A DNA stretch of 64,000 bases from Deroplatys truncata (GCA_030765065.1 CM060975.1:203150007-203214006); one strand, 5' to 3'; counted from the stretch's first letter, positions 33,597 to 44,449 are shown. Translations and numbers: made by a program. The notes: a model not told the origin generated them from the letters alone.

Positions 33597-34232
33597 TGTT
33601 GTGGACTTTATGTCGTTACTAAAGAGGTCTGATATAAGTAGAAGGCCCCATCGGCCGGTTATGGCACCGCTTGCTCTTTCCGAGTGCTTCCCTGAGTGAC
33701 GGGGGAGGCTCGGAGGGATCGAGTAGGATTCGTCACACCGGTCCGAAAGGGTGTCGGTGATCTGCTAGGCCCAGCCAGGTTCCGCTTGACGATGTGAGAC
33801 ACGCTAGTGGGCAAGCACACTGAGCTCGAACATCACCCGTGACGGTCCAGTCGGCGAAGCTAGGTCACGACGTGTGCATAGAAGCAGGAACAGAATAGAC
33901 AGGTTTGTAGGTTTAGTCTCAATAGATGAGTCTTTATCGTTTCATGTATCTTCGCGCCCCGGCGGCTTGTGCTAGTGACCGTACAAGGCGAGGAGCCAGT
34001 TCTGACTGAATCACTGTCGCTTGGATCGGCCTATTTATACCTGCGCAAAGTACCGGTGAACTTAACTATTTGTATATTGGTGCTACTGTGGCGCGCGGTT
34101 GAACTTATGTTACTAATGAATTATTTACCTGTTAGTGTATATTACAACTATTGTTGCATTATAGCATGCTTCAAAAGCTATTTGTTTTCGCGTGGTGAAC
34201 TTATTATTTATCTGTGGTGGGGTACCACTACA
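33597..34232 (-). mobile_element. Probable solo LTR
   Basis: On the minus strand a 636-bp unit starts TGTAGTGGTACC and ends AAGTCCACAACA, giving an imperfect TGTWGTGG/CCACWACA inverted end pair and the TG...CA rule of LTRs. It is much more GC-rich than its surroundings in its downstream half and contains a complete core promoter (33976-34039). The 5-bp flanks (ATTAC and ATCAT) are not identical, so a target duplication is not shown. No internal retrotransposon genes adjoin it. The plus-strand frame at 33969-34283 is an antisense shadow. Confidence 0.5.
33976..34039 (-). promoter_or_regulatory. TATA, initiator and DPE core promoter
   Basis: Minus-strand order: TATAAATA starting at 34039, initiator TCAGTC with its A (+1) at 34007, and GGTCA at +28 to +32, an exact match to the arthropod downstream promoter element RGWYV. 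TATA sits at about -32. Three elements at canonical spacing make a functional pol II promoter plausible; it fits the R start of an LTR. Confidence 0.6.
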
Positions 34233-34365
34233 ATCATCATCATTATGATCATCGCTTTTAAATTATTTTCTAAGAAATTCTAAGAATTTCTTGTGAAATT
34301 TAATGTGTACATTATACAAATTCAAACATTACTAATTTAACTTTTTATAAGTTATTTCTTCTTAG

Positions 34366-34452
34366 GATCAGTATTATTGGATGGAAGGAAATGAACAGAA
34401 CAGAAGAGCTGCTGAGTTCGTTGCTGTTTCTAAGTATCATCAAGAGTCTGTT
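34366..34452 (+). CDS. Candidate internal exon, unknown gene
   Basis: An 87-bp segment is bounded by a good acceptor (TTATTTCTTCTTAG) and donor (GTT|GTAAGT), is a multiple of three, and is open in one frame: DQYYWMEGNEQNRRAAEF then VAVSKYHQESV. An in-frame stop lies in the acceptor itself, so only splicing would make it coding. I do not recognise the protein. A second candidate exon follows 94 bp downstream. Chance is a real alternative. Confidence 0.3.
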
Positions 34453-34546
34453 GTAAGTTTGTTTCTTGTTCAATAGAAGAGAACATCAAGCAAAATTTCA
34501 ATTTCCTCTATATTACTGCCAAGGTCAACACACATTTTATTTACAG

Positions 34547-34644
34547 GCTAAAGTGCTTCTGAATAGCAGTTCAAAAACATACGTTGAAATTCTTTCAACA
34601 TTTTTGGGCGACAAACTCTCTTTTCGGTGTGCACTTCAAGACAG
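34547..34644 (+). CDS. Candidate internal exon, unknown gene
   Basis: The segment is flanked by CACATTTTATTTACAG and GACAG|GTGATA and continues the previous candidate exon in phase 0: AKVLLNSSSKTYVEILSTF then LGDKLSFRCALQD. It ends in phase 2. Together the pair gives about 61 codons without a stop. No domain recognised; further exons were not found in the window. Confidence 0.28.
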
Positions 34645-34649
34645 GTGAT

Positions 34650-35164
34650 ACCTTCAAGGCAAGCAAGATCATACAAAGCAGCCTCCTTCCCCTGTGGTGA
34701 TTGTTTGGTTCGAGAGAGTTAGGAAGTGAGAGCAATAACCCGCATTCACAATCCTATTTTAGAGCATTTTATTTTTCTTTCTTTCTTTTTTTGCTTTATC
34801 AATAGCAGTGGTGCTAATTGAATCAGATACTCGTCTACATTATTATGTGTGTATCTATGTACTTATTCACTGCAAATGGGTATTATCCGGTGGCAGAGTT
34901 AAATATATATAAAATAATATTACAAAAAATAAGTGCACAGCAATTAATAATAAACAGTAAATTGAATAACTTTCTATCAGCAATCATATTATTGTAACTA
35001 CTAGTATAACATAACAGCTAAAGGTTTCAAAATCATTAATTGCTTTACTATTTACATTCACTAATTACCTATCCAGTCAATAGTGTAGCCAATAAGTTTA
35101 CCTTTGGTATGCACAAGTTTATAACATTTTAAATATACATCTAAGTAACGTTTATAATTAATTA
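34650..35164. other. Unassigned AT-rich DNA
   Basis: No gene or repeat recognised. Confidence 0.3.
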
Positions 35165-35455
35165 TCCAACATTTATTCTGTTCAGACTTTTCCTAAATTT
35201 CCTCACGGACAGAGGACAGCCCTGAATGCTAAAGGCAATTCGTTCCATTCTTCCATGGTGCTAATAAGAAAGGAGACTTTTCTTAAGTCGGTTCTGTGCC
35301 TTCTTCCCTTAATTTTTAAACAAATGATCGTTTCTTCCGTAATATGTCGCGTTCTCCAATCTTTCACTAACTCCCACCCACTAACGCAACCTCCCTGGAC
35401 TTTACGTTCCCCTTTTTCAGTAACCTCATTATGAAATGTAATGTTTTCCACGCTT
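35165..35455 (-). pseudogene. LINE reverse transcriptase C-terminal fragment
   Basis: Minus-strand frame: KGRRHRTDLRKVSFLISTM followed by EEWNELPLAF, matching the RTDxxKYSFxxRTIxxWNxLP tail found at the end of many insect LINE-type polyproteins. After AVLCP the frame stops, but a one-base shift continues as SVRKFRKSLNRINVG, the expected FRKRV-like end. So it is the last part of ORF2 with at least one frameshift. Confidence 0.7.
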
Positions 35456-35699
35456 TGCTAGATGCAGAATTTACCTGGTCGTCCCATCCAAATATTTGCC
35501 AAATACACACCCCTGTTAACCTGCAGAATTTTTTCCCCGCCCATGTGATAGCTATGTAGGATTCACCCCTTAGATCTGCTAAAAGTAATGATTATCATTA
35601 TTTCAAAAGCATATTTATTTTTATTGAAATCCGTCGCATTATGGTTAGTTCGTTTCACGCTCAATGCAAATTTCTTCATCCATTAAGTAGAATGTTGAT

Positions 35700-36330
35700 C
35701 TTTTTACGTGCGTACGTTTGTCTGACTGTGTACAGCATAACTCGAAAATTAATAAAAGGAAAAGTTCGTTAAACACCAAAAAACTTCCAAGAATGCGACA
35801 CGAAGATTTTTAAGAACATCCCCACCCCAACCTACCCTTTATATGGAAAAATTTTCGTAATTTTGATGTTCACAAAAATGATCCTAACAATTATAATTAA
35901 AGTGCCATAGTTTAAGACATTTGCTTCACAAGTAAAATGCATATATTGTATTTCTGGGAATAGCCTATGAAGACTTCTTCATTCTGAATCTCATCTGTAT
36001 AACTGGTAAACTGTAAAAGATAGACAAAATCTTGATACACAGTCAATGTAGATCTCATTAAAGCACCCAGAATTTGTCAAATAAAATTTCTTTGTGGAGT
36101 TAACCATTTCCCAGATATTCTTTTTGGTTGGGTTGAATTTTCAAATACTACGCGATCCGTTTTTCACTTTGTTCTACACTATCCTTGACCTACAACGCCA
36201 TGTGTAAATGTTTAATCAAAATTTATCACGATTAACAAGAAGTAGAAAGAAGAATAGGAATAGTTTTATAGGAATAGTTTGTAGAAGATTGAGAAGAGAA
36301 ACTTAGGTGAATTCAACACATCAAATTTGT
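35700..36330 (-). mobile_element. Family A copy, reversed, 3'-truncated
   Basis: Starts near the simple-repeat position (GTACGTTTGTCTGACTGTGTACAGC) and ends with the family 5' end (ACTTAGGTGAATTCAACACA). Diverged, with a small duplication near 36260 (GGAATAGTTT twice). Confidence 0.78.
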
Positions 36331-36410
36331 TTAAATTAAGTTATGAAAGGTTTGTTCATTATAGAAACATGAGGCAACAAATTATAAGGAAAAATACACA
36401 CATCAACTAA

Positions 36411-36890
36411 GCGAGGTGGCGCTGCAGCAACGTGTGCGACTTGCATTCGGGAGATCCGGGATCGATCCTCGGCGACCGCCCATTCTGGGCCACGGGTTTT
36501 TCGTGGTTCATCTTTTATCACGACTTTCCTGCCTCTCATTTCCTGTGCTCAGCATCTTGCTTGTCCTCTGTTTCAGGGTTGTAGGACCAGGCGATGGTTT
36601 TCGGCAAGTTGTGGTTGGGCGGTGTATGATCGCTCTGTGGAGGTTTCTTCTCTGGCGTCAGTTAGGACGCACCTCGTGTGCTCTTGGGTGGGCGCCCCCT
36701 TCAAGGTTAGGGGCTTGTGGTTGGGCCTGGGTGGCGTCGGATATGTTCGATCTGGAAGCGTTAGGGCCCCGTCAATGTATGCAAAAATCGTCATCCGGAT
36801 CTGGTCGCCCTTGGGTCTCTCCCCTCATCCCTCCCAGGGGTCACGGTATAAGCAAAAAGGGCCGTTATGGTCTACTCTGAAGGAAGATTT
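36411..36890 (+). mobile_element. SINE family b copy
   Basis: The head AGCGAGGTGGCGCTGCAGC and B box GGGATCGATCC are tRNA-like. The body shares TTTTTCGTGG with family a but has its own 3' half: TTGTCCTCTGTTTCAGG, GGTCGCCCTTGGGTC, CCTCCCAGGGGTCACGGT. The other copy is at 56.2 kb. The 154-codon and overlapping frames here come from its high GC content. Confidence 0.78.
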
Positions 36891-36924
36891 TGTATGCCCC
36901 ACTGTTGGAAAGCCAATTAGAAGT

Positions 36925-37050
36925 AGGTTGTATTGAAGGAGGAGTTGTTTAGTAGTTTGACTGTTGAGAGCCGAGTTTGAAGTAATTGCAACCTCACGTA
37001 TGGTAAAAAGTTTCCGGTAGCCTTCGCCCCAAGTTTAAAAATATTAACTT

Positions 37051-37100
<50 letters not shown>

Positions 37101-37842
37101 TGCCTCGGCTGCGTCAATATTAATTTGTAGAGATATGAATTTCTTAACAGGGTGTAGTGCGGCTGAAGAATGTAGGCTTACACAGATTATAATTTTTACT
37201 TCACTCCATTTATTAATCCTTGACACGATTTAAATAACACTTCACTGATATAGGGAGCTGTGAGATTATTTATTAATTACTTGCACTTTTTAACACGTAA
37301 ACTATTTTTGTCTCACACTGAATACGTATTAAACTTCTCGAGGACGCGTCTCGCGTCCGCTTAGGAACGCTGTCTACAAGCAACTGAATTCTGAATTTGT
37401 ACAATTTGCCCTATTTCAGCTTCTGATTGGCTACTCTTAATCCTATAGTATACTTTCATTTAACTTAAGCTTTTTTCTGGTTGTTGGTTGGCTATTTTAT
37501 AAACTGTCTCAAAAATTACATTATTGTTGCTCCAAGAATTAGCAGTAGCATTATTAAACATTCTAATTCATTATTGCCTCAAGGTTACCTCATTGTTACC
37601 TCATTGTTAGCAACTTTTGACATATTATTCTCACAGCTCTACATTATTAAATTACGTAATACATTCACATAACATTATTGAACATGTACATAATAATATA
37701 AACATTAATACAATGACTGTTACATATCCTTTTTTATATTATATTATACACACATGACTTTAAGGCGGGCTGTTATATTGAATTTATATATTATATAATT
37801 TTACTGAAATCATTTAAGTATTAAAAATACTGCCTCAATTTA
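36925..37842 (-). mobile_element. Family B element, copy 2, reversed
   Basis: In reverse the same landmark series as at 28.7 kb is seen, from GAGGCAGTATTTTTAATACT to TAAGCCTACATTCTTCAGCC, with the CCAAT-box pair. It is followed by (TA)n at 37053-37097 and by a block with TTGGGGCGAAGGCTACCGG, present once here and three times in the 47 kb copy. Confidence 0.75.
37053..37097. repeat. (TA)n microsatellite
   Basis: About 22 uninterrupted TA units at a fixed place in family B; the 47 kb copy has a shorter AT run at the same place. Confidence 0.95.
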
Positions 37843-38572
37843 TGGTGCCCTGCCTCTGTACCCATCCCCAGGCTCTGCACTCCCTTAGCAGCTAAATAAT
37901 TAACCCTACAAAAGCAACAGCATTGAAAGTGCCTGTTTTGGATCAACAACTCTTCAAATGGTTACATCACTTCCTGGAAATACTCCTGCCATAACATCCC
38001 CAAAATGCTCTAAGAAAAGCCTTCCCCTTTCCACAGATGCAATTTAACTGAATATTCTTTTTCCTCCAGGTTCTCTCCTAAATCTTCGTTCAACTTTAGT
38101 TTGCTTTTAACATTCTTCCATTCTGAAGACAGCACGTCCTCATTTATCAAGTTAGTTTCAGATGCTTCGCCTCCCCTCAAGTTAGCTACTTAACCAACAT
38201 TCACACAACCCCTTCCTTGTTAAAATTCTCGCCACCGTGTTCCACCATATTACAAACCCTCGCTCTTCTGCTTTATTTTAAATTCTGTCCTATGTTTCGC
38301 TAAATAACGGTATTATTTTACGCACCATACCCTAACTGCCGCCCCTTTGTGTCCATACCAAAAGGCTTGAAAAAAATCTTGTCCCAAAATGCTTGTCTAA
38401 CGAAGCGTTTACTACTCGAATACCCTTTAAGTGGCACATCTGTATGTAAATGTCTTCTATGACATCTGGTACAACGTTCTGATCATTATACGTCTCTGAG
38501 ACTTCTGAAATTGCGCGCTAATTATTTTAGGATAAAGTAACTCGAGAAAGTATTCATCTTCACTTTAAAACA
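37843..38572. other. Unassigned pyrimidine-rich DNA
   Basis: The plus strand is rich in C and T. On the minus strand a 61-codon open stretch without ATG (about 38020-38200) contains EDVLSSEWKNVKSKLKLNED; no domain is recognised. It could be an old transposon coding scrap or an exon. Confidence 0.25.
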
Positions 38573-39414
38573 ATCCAATGTGTACATCCCCATTATTTTT
38601 CTACCCTCTACTGTATATTAGTGGATACACAAATTATTCTTACGAAAGTTTATTTTTCTACATCATTTTAGTCGAGATAAACTTTTCCGGAAATAGCTGC
38701 ACTATACATTTCGTTATAGATACAAAGGGAACAGGGATAGTCAAATGTTTAAGAATTAAACTCTATAAAATTCCATGCACTTTCCATGACATCGTGAGAA
38801 ACAATCGACAGGACCTTAACAATGGCTAAGTATTGAACAATTCGCACCATTAATAACGCAGATGCCACAAAAAAGTTATTTGAAATAAATTGTGTATTAA
38901 AGACATTACGTTTTTTTGTGTAGTACGTTTTCGCCTATCCCCACTTTATCAGTTGTACAAGATTACAAAAAGTTCCTTCCAAAGGAAGAGGAATTCAATG
39001 GCTATTCCCAAAAATTCAAGATAAACATGTAAATATCTTTCATATGTTTTAATATTTTATTCAAAATCGTTAGAGCCAGTTTTCAGAAAATAAAAAATTT
39101 CAAAAAAGGTCTTCAATGTAAAGGGTAGTTTGGGGTGGGGGATTTTCTTGAAAGTCTTCGCGTCGCATTTATGGAAGGTACTGAACGTAAATACCAAGTT
39201 TGGTGTTTATCCAACTTTTCGTTTTTGAGCTGTGCTGTTCACAGTCATACACGTGTATCTTTTTCTATAAATGCTCTTTTTGGATTCAGGGGGCCCCAAA
39301 CATGTATTTTGGTTAAATATCGATATAGAATATCCTCCCTACCAATTGGGTACGTGGTAGAGAAAGTAAGAACACAATATCTTCTCTACCTACTGGGTAC
39401 GTGGCAGATAAAGT
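38573..39414 (+). mobile_element. Family A copy, subfamily II, with duplicated 3' end
   Basis: From TCCAATGTGTACATCCCC to the stem-loop end CTACCAATTGGGTACGTGGTAG and AGAAAGTA at 39369. The last about 45 bp are then repeated in diverged form (CTACCTACTGGGTACGTGGCAG, 39370-39414). The stem CTACC/GGTAG is intact in the first. Confidence 0.85.
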
Positions 39415-39936
39415 AGAAATTCTAACAGCCAAATTAAGGAGAAAAAATTTTCTTTCCTAATATGCAAGAAAGAGAAAATGATATCATAACAGTTTGTTTG
39501 TTATGAAGTTTTCAATGTTTTTGTTTTATTACTCTTATAATTTCTTGAATATTTTTAAGTTTTTCATGTGTGGTATATACAAAGCTATTTTACACACAGT
39601 TTTTCCGAATTGCCGTCCACGTTTTTCGGATATGCAACCAAAATGACATAATGGTAAAATATTTGTATTGTTTTATCATTACATACGTATGATTACTTAC
39701 TTCTGTTTCCGTTATTTTATTTAAAATGGTCCTAGTATTGCTAAAACTCTCACCGCCTACGAGGCAAGTGTATTTATTGTATTAGCATTTAGCTTTCATA
39801 CTGTTCGAGTATTATTAATTGTGTACTTTATCGTATTATAGTATTTGTAATATGAATAATATAATATTCTGTAATATATTACAGTGAAATGATAATGTAA
39901 CAAATAGAACACCAGTTACTGCAAAACATGCCTTAC
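39415..39936. other. Unassigned AT-rich DNA
   Basis: No gene recognised. If the exon at 39937-40117 is real, this would be the start of its first intron on the minus strand. Confidence 0.3.
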
Positions 39937-40117
39937 TTATCAATCAGGCACTCAGCGTAGCACAAACGCTACACTTAGCCACTTTTTGCACACACTCGGG
40001 ACACAACACAACTGATTCGTCGAATCAGAGCTCACAACTGTACTGAGTCACAACTAATAATTGAACTACACGAGCACTGTGCATTTTTCATTTCGTAACT
40101 TCTTAACTAATAGAACT
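39937..40117 (-). ncRNA. Candidate untranslated first exon of a heat-inducible transcript
   Basis: The minus strand downstream of the TATA box at 40147 has an expected start near 40117. It runs about 180 nt with only a short upstream frame (MKNAQCSC...) to a splice-donor match ATAA|GTAAGG at 39937/39936. A non-coding exon 1 of this size followed by an intron is the arrangement of insect hsp83/hsp90, but no downstream coding exon is present in the window. It may be a gene with a distant exon 2, a non-coding heat-shock RNA, or a stranded promoter copy. Confidence 0.25.
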
Positions 40118-40137
40118 CCTCAAGGGAAAGAGCAGCT

Positions 40138-40220
40138 CCCTTATATAGGACTCGCATGCAAAGCGGAAATTCTAGAAGGGGAGGCTACTAGAACATGCGA
40201 AAGGAATGTTCTGGAACGGG
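40138..40220 (-). promoter_or_regulatory. Heat-shock-type promoter with HSEs and TATA box
   Basis: Minus strand, upstream to downstream: a canonical heat-shock element of alternating 5-bp units (GTTCCAGAACATTCC, units at 40214, 40209 and 40204, with a further GAA-type unit at 40199), a second element around CCCCTTCTAGAATTTCC (40165-40180), then the TATA box CCTATATAAGG at 40141-40149. Spacing of HSEs 20-70 bp upstream of TATA is typical of insect hsp promoters. The region is more GC-rich than its surroundings. The plus-strand frame 40061-40369 is antisense to it. Confidence 0.55.
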
Positions 40221-40439
40221 TAAGCGGCACACAATGGTTATTTTTCCGCACTGGCTACTCTTCCGACGGCCGATCGAAGGGGCGCCCAGAGCCGGACCGA
40301 GAGGTGCTTACCGGGGGTCCGCAGGTAGCTTCGCGTATCATCAACAATAATAATGCTTCCCATCCGTAATGAATCACATATCTGAAGATTACCTGTTAGC
40401 TACCTGCTTCGACCTACATATCCACAGCTGTGTTTTGTG
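40221..40439. other. GC-rich flank of the heat-shock-type promoter
   Basis: Contains TTCCGACGGCCGATCGAAGG, which may be a further weak heat-shock element, and a GGGGCGCCC core. No repeat family recognised. Confidence 0.3.
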
Positions 40440-40510
40440 TACGAGTAGTTAGGATGGCAGGTTTATAACAAAAACACTCTGAGTTTGAATCCCGCTCCCG
40501 TCTGTAAAGT
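40440..40510 (+). mobile_element. tRNA-like SINE head
   Basis: TAGTTAGGATGGCAGG and GAGTTTGAATCCCGC resemble A and B boxes of a tRNA-derived promoter at the right distance. No clear body or second copy; a tRNA scrap is equally possible. Confidence 0.35.
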
Positions 40511-41639
40511 TTTATATCTGTAATATATACTCAATTTTACGTATAAACTACGGCTCATAACTGTATACATTTGTACCACTCCCGAAATCCCTGTAACATA
40601 CAACCAACATCAAATACATTTGTAGAGTAACAACAGTGAGGTTAAATGAGGAAGTTCAGTAAAAGTGTTGATTATTCCTGAGTTAGGTTTGTTTCCTCTA
40701 TTAGATAAAAACCCATTTTCACCGTAATTTCTGGTGTAATACAATAAAGGTTTCTCTATTACACGCAAGAAAACTAATTCTGTAAGCACCAGACATTAAA
40801 AGTTTGAAGAATTGGTAAAAATTTCAAAAAGGTTATAAACCTAATATATTGAAAAACCTGGAACACAGACTGTATCACCATTTGTCCCTTCCACATATAG
40901 AAATTATGATTTTCTTTAATAAATTTGGTTGCTATGCTGAAGACCAATGCTTTCCACAGTCACTGCGGATGTCTTTAACCTAACTCATTTCTAAATTTTG
41001 TATTATAAAAGTACAGTGCATTTAAAATTAATTTAAAAAAATGAATATTTTTACCAGAATTATTAGCTTTTATCTGGATAAAAAGGTTCCACACGGCCAG
41101 CAGAAAAAAATTAGGATTATGTTACAAAACGATTTTAAAATATTAATGAAAAATATATGTATGGCTGGATTGGTGTTTTTTTAAAAAAGTATTCTCTCTC
41201 TTATGAATTTCAACGAAAAATCTTATATAAGTGTAATTTTGTAATAAGAATTAAAGTGAACCAGAATGCAATATTCCATTCTTTAATTTACTTACTAAAC
41301 GTTTCTTTCAGCAGTGTTAACAGCTTTAGTTACTCTTTATGACAGACAGTGAGTAATCAAAGCTCCTATAGTATGATTTCATATCATGCATCTCATTTGT
41401 TATAAACTTTTAGTGTGCCACATTGGTATTTTCTCTAAAATAAACAAACAAATAATCATGCTACTTTTGTATTCTATTCCTTTTTTAATGCTCTTAAATA
41501 TATTCTTATAAAATATATCTCTTAAATTAAAAGAGGTGATTGTATCTGAGGTCAACTGATTTCCCATGTTACATCTCTATGTCCAGTGATTTGTTTTCCA
41601 CGATGTATATGACAATTCTTGTTGATAATACACAAAAAC
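40511..41639. other. Unassigned AT-rich DNA
   Basis: No gene recognised. The 61-codon frame at 41157-41342 shows no domain. Confidence 0.3.
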
Positions 41640-42310
41640 ATGAACAATTTTAATAAGCAATTTTGGAGATGATTTAATTGTAAAGTGAAATATGCCAATA
41701 CTAATGTTCATGAGGTATTTGCAGTAGGTTAATTCATTGTGGTGTTTTTCTTCCAGATATTGATACTGATATTATCACCGTGAGGATGGAAATGTTGCTG
41801 TTTCTTATTAGGTGTGTTTGATAAGATCGGTGGGTTTAATGAATTTTTTGAGGTTTCTTGTGTTGCGACAAAGCTGTGTATAATTCTGAAGAAAGGTTGT
41901 GTAGCTCTCTATATTTGAAATATAGTGGGCATTCAGTCATTGTACGTCTGATGATCTGTCTCGTGTTACTTCTGTACATTGTGGGGGTTGTAGATGACGA
42001 CTAAGTATTCAATGAGGAGTAGGGATGAAATGGAGTTTTCATAGCAATCAATATACTAATCGAGTCAAAAACACAATGAATTTCTTTTCATTTGATTTTA
42101 TGATGAATTCTAGAACGCGTATTGTTCACAGAAAATACAGATAAGTGTGCGGCAATGTGTATAACACTGTGCGAACGGGTGTTAAAATAGCACACCAGCT
42201 TTTTCCATATTCAAATTTTGATCCATCGGTAAAGATTTGTCTGTGGCAGCTATTATTTTGACATGATTACTGGAACATCCGTCGGTATATGCAAGCACTT
42301 GTTTGGCTTT

Positions 42311-42957
42311 TTACTTTCTCTACTACGTATACTAAATAGGGGAGGTATTGTATTTCACCCACAAATTCAATGTCGAGATCTCACCGTTTTGAGGCCCCAT
42401 GAGCCCAAAACAGCATCTTTAGAAAAATGTGCGTGTGTATGTGTGTGTGAATAGTATAACTCAAATACGAAAAGGCAGATAAATACAAGCTTGGTATATA
42501 AGTTCAACATCTTCCAAAGATGCGGCAAAAATATTTTCAAGGAAAAAATTCCCATCCCTAACTACCCTCTACATGGAATATATTTCAACGTTTTTGATTT
42601 CTAAAACTGATATTAACTATTTTGATTAGAATACCACATATTAAAGTATTTACATGTAAAATAAAATGTATATCTTCAATTATCTCGAAAATCTGAGATA
42701 TCCGTTATTAATGGTTCGAATATTGATCAAGATCTTGTCATTCTTTTGAATTCCTGTTGATTTTCAACTGTTTCTCGCGATTTCATGGAAAAAGTATGGA
42801 ATTTCAAGGCCAGCATATAGTGTGCAGTTCGTAAACATTTGTCTATCACTGTTCCTTCATATAACGAAATGTGTAATGCAGCTCGGTTATAATCAAGTAG
42901 ATAGAAAAATAAGTTACGTAAGAACAGTTTTTATAACCACTAATATACGATAGAGGG
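42311..42957 (-). mobile_element. Family A copy, reversed, inside the LINE
   Basis: Left edge TACTTTCTCTACTACGTATA is an intact family 3' end; the 5' end stops at CACTAATATACGATAGAGGG, short of the terminus. A short GTGT tract marks the microsatellite position. LINE sequence continues on both sides, so this copy is younger than the LINE. Confidence 0.85.
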
Positions 42958-43214
42958 ATGATTGCTTCCAAGGAGGCCGTGCTTGTTTTGTGTCTATAGT
43001 GTGGATAAGTGGAAGAGTGAAATAAAGTTCCCTGAGGTGTGTGTTAGCTTTTTGATACAACAGAATTGAGTGTATATGCAGAAGAGATTTGGTTCATTTG
43101 GATGTATCCAATGGTGAGGTGAATAAGAATATACCAATATTTTGCTTGTTAACAACGCTGTCAATTTCCTGGATCATATCAGCATCGCCGATATGCTGGA
43201 ATTTCTTTCCGCTG

Positions 43215-43370
43215 GATATCCTTTACATGCTAGTAAATCTACTGACATGGGGCTGTCGCTTTTAAGCACACTTAAAACTCATCGATCTAGGACGGGTTGA
43301 ACCCGTGACCTTGGGGGTCAAAAGGCCAGCGCCTAACAAACTGAGCCACCCAGACCGACTAGGTGAGATC
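43215..43370 (-). mobile_element. SINE with tRNA-like head, inside the LINE
   Basis: On the minus strand GGTGGCTCAGTTTGTTAGGCG gives the A-box half and CACGGGTTCAACCCGTCC a well-paired T arm with B box. The body is short. The LINE thumb sequence lies to its right and the LINE continues to its left. Confidence 0.65.
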
Positions 43371-44398
43371 CTAGGACATAGACTTCATTACATAGTTTAA
43401 AGTTAGTTGTTTTGGTATTGAAAGTGGCTACCATTTATTTCTATTTGTAGACTTGTGAATGAACTGGTAAGACATGCTCTCAGAATTATTCACAGTGCCG
43501 TGGATTGGATTACATCCAGAACTTTAAACGCTGATAGTTTTGCAGAACTGTAAATTATGGAACCGTAATCCATTGTGGGTCTTGTGGTGGCTTTATATGT
43601 TCTGCTAAGTGCAGTATACGGTAGAAGTTAAAATAATATGAGACTTCTTACACTTCTTGGAGGGGTATAATTCCATGGCAACGTCCTCTCTGCTGTTTTT
43701 CTGGCCAGTAGGGTGCCACTACCCTCCATTCCCCTTACCTACAAGCTGAACTTTGAACGGGAACACGTTGCAACGTTGGCGTGGCTGTTTGTCGTGGTAA
43801 CGCAGCTCTCCCACTTATGCACTTAGACTGAAATGTCGCGAGTCTCAGGCTCTTTAAATGGCACTGTAAGTGATAATCATTTTTCAAGCTGTTAATAAGG
43901 GTTCTAATTTAATACCGGATAAAAGATGATTCAAGGGCTTTGATCTGACCTTAATTTCTAATTTTACATCCTCCTGCGAATAGCTCCATGTTATTATGGC
44001 ATTTTTGCTTATATTACAGCCAATGCATTTAACTTTTATTCTGTGATATTTTAAAACCTGCCTCATTTGTACGGTTAAGTATTTTGTTTAACCTCCCCTA
44101 TAATGTAGTTGTATAGTTTTTACAATATTTTATTAACAAAAAGTTATCAAGACACCGTCATACAGGTGCCTTTATTGGAGGATTAAAATTCGAAACAATG
44201 TGGTATATTGCTACCATGAATAAGATAACCCTATATATTACAGGGCCTTGTGATACTCCATTTTGTACAAGGACCTTTTTCGATAGACATCCGTTGTTCT
44301 TGACTTCAATATATCTTCTTTGAAGGAGATTATAAATCATAATATTAGTGTACGCAGTTTGTGAGTTGTTTAAAACGTTTACAAACAGAACTTAGCAA

Positions 44399-44399
<1 letters not shown>

Positions 44400-44433
<34 letters not shown>
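44400..44433. repeat. (TTA)n microsatellite
   Basis: Eleven TTA/ATT units, then a mirrored AATAATAATA run at 44439-44449. Confidence 0.9.
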
Positions 44434-44437
<4 letters not shown>

Positions 44438-44449
44438 TAATAATAATAA

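Larger units (their letters stand above)
41640..44345 (-). pseudogene. Decayed jockey-like LINE ORF2
   Basis: Pieces of one non-LTR retrotransposon polyprotein lie in order on the minus strand. Reverse transcriptase palm at 44345-44160: RYIEVKNNGCLSKKVLVQNG then VSQGPVIYRVILFMVAIY. Next GRLNKILNRTNEAGFKISQNKSK at about 44090-44020. Thumb at 43650-43390: KATTRPTMDYGSIIYSSAKL. RNase H at 42255-41900: IFTDGSKFEYGKSW, then FDSISILIAMKTPFHPYS. C-terminal tail near 41850: TMTECPLYFKYREL. Many stops and frameshifts; the catalytic YADD region is not recognisable. A SINE and a family-A copy interrupt it. Confidence 0.8.

Noticed and set aside
33969..34283. 104-codon plus-strand hydrophobic frame
   Set aside because: Antisense to the probable LTR and its promoter, running out through its end; membrane-like composition comes from T-rich DNA.
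36416..36936. Overlapping frames of 154, 104 and 73 codons on both strands
   Set aside because: They lie in a GC-rich family b SINE; the same body occurs at 56.2 kb with different frames open.
40061..40369. 102-codon plus-strand frame
   Set aside because: Antisense to the heat-shock-type promoter; no domain, ends in a low-complexity Asn run.
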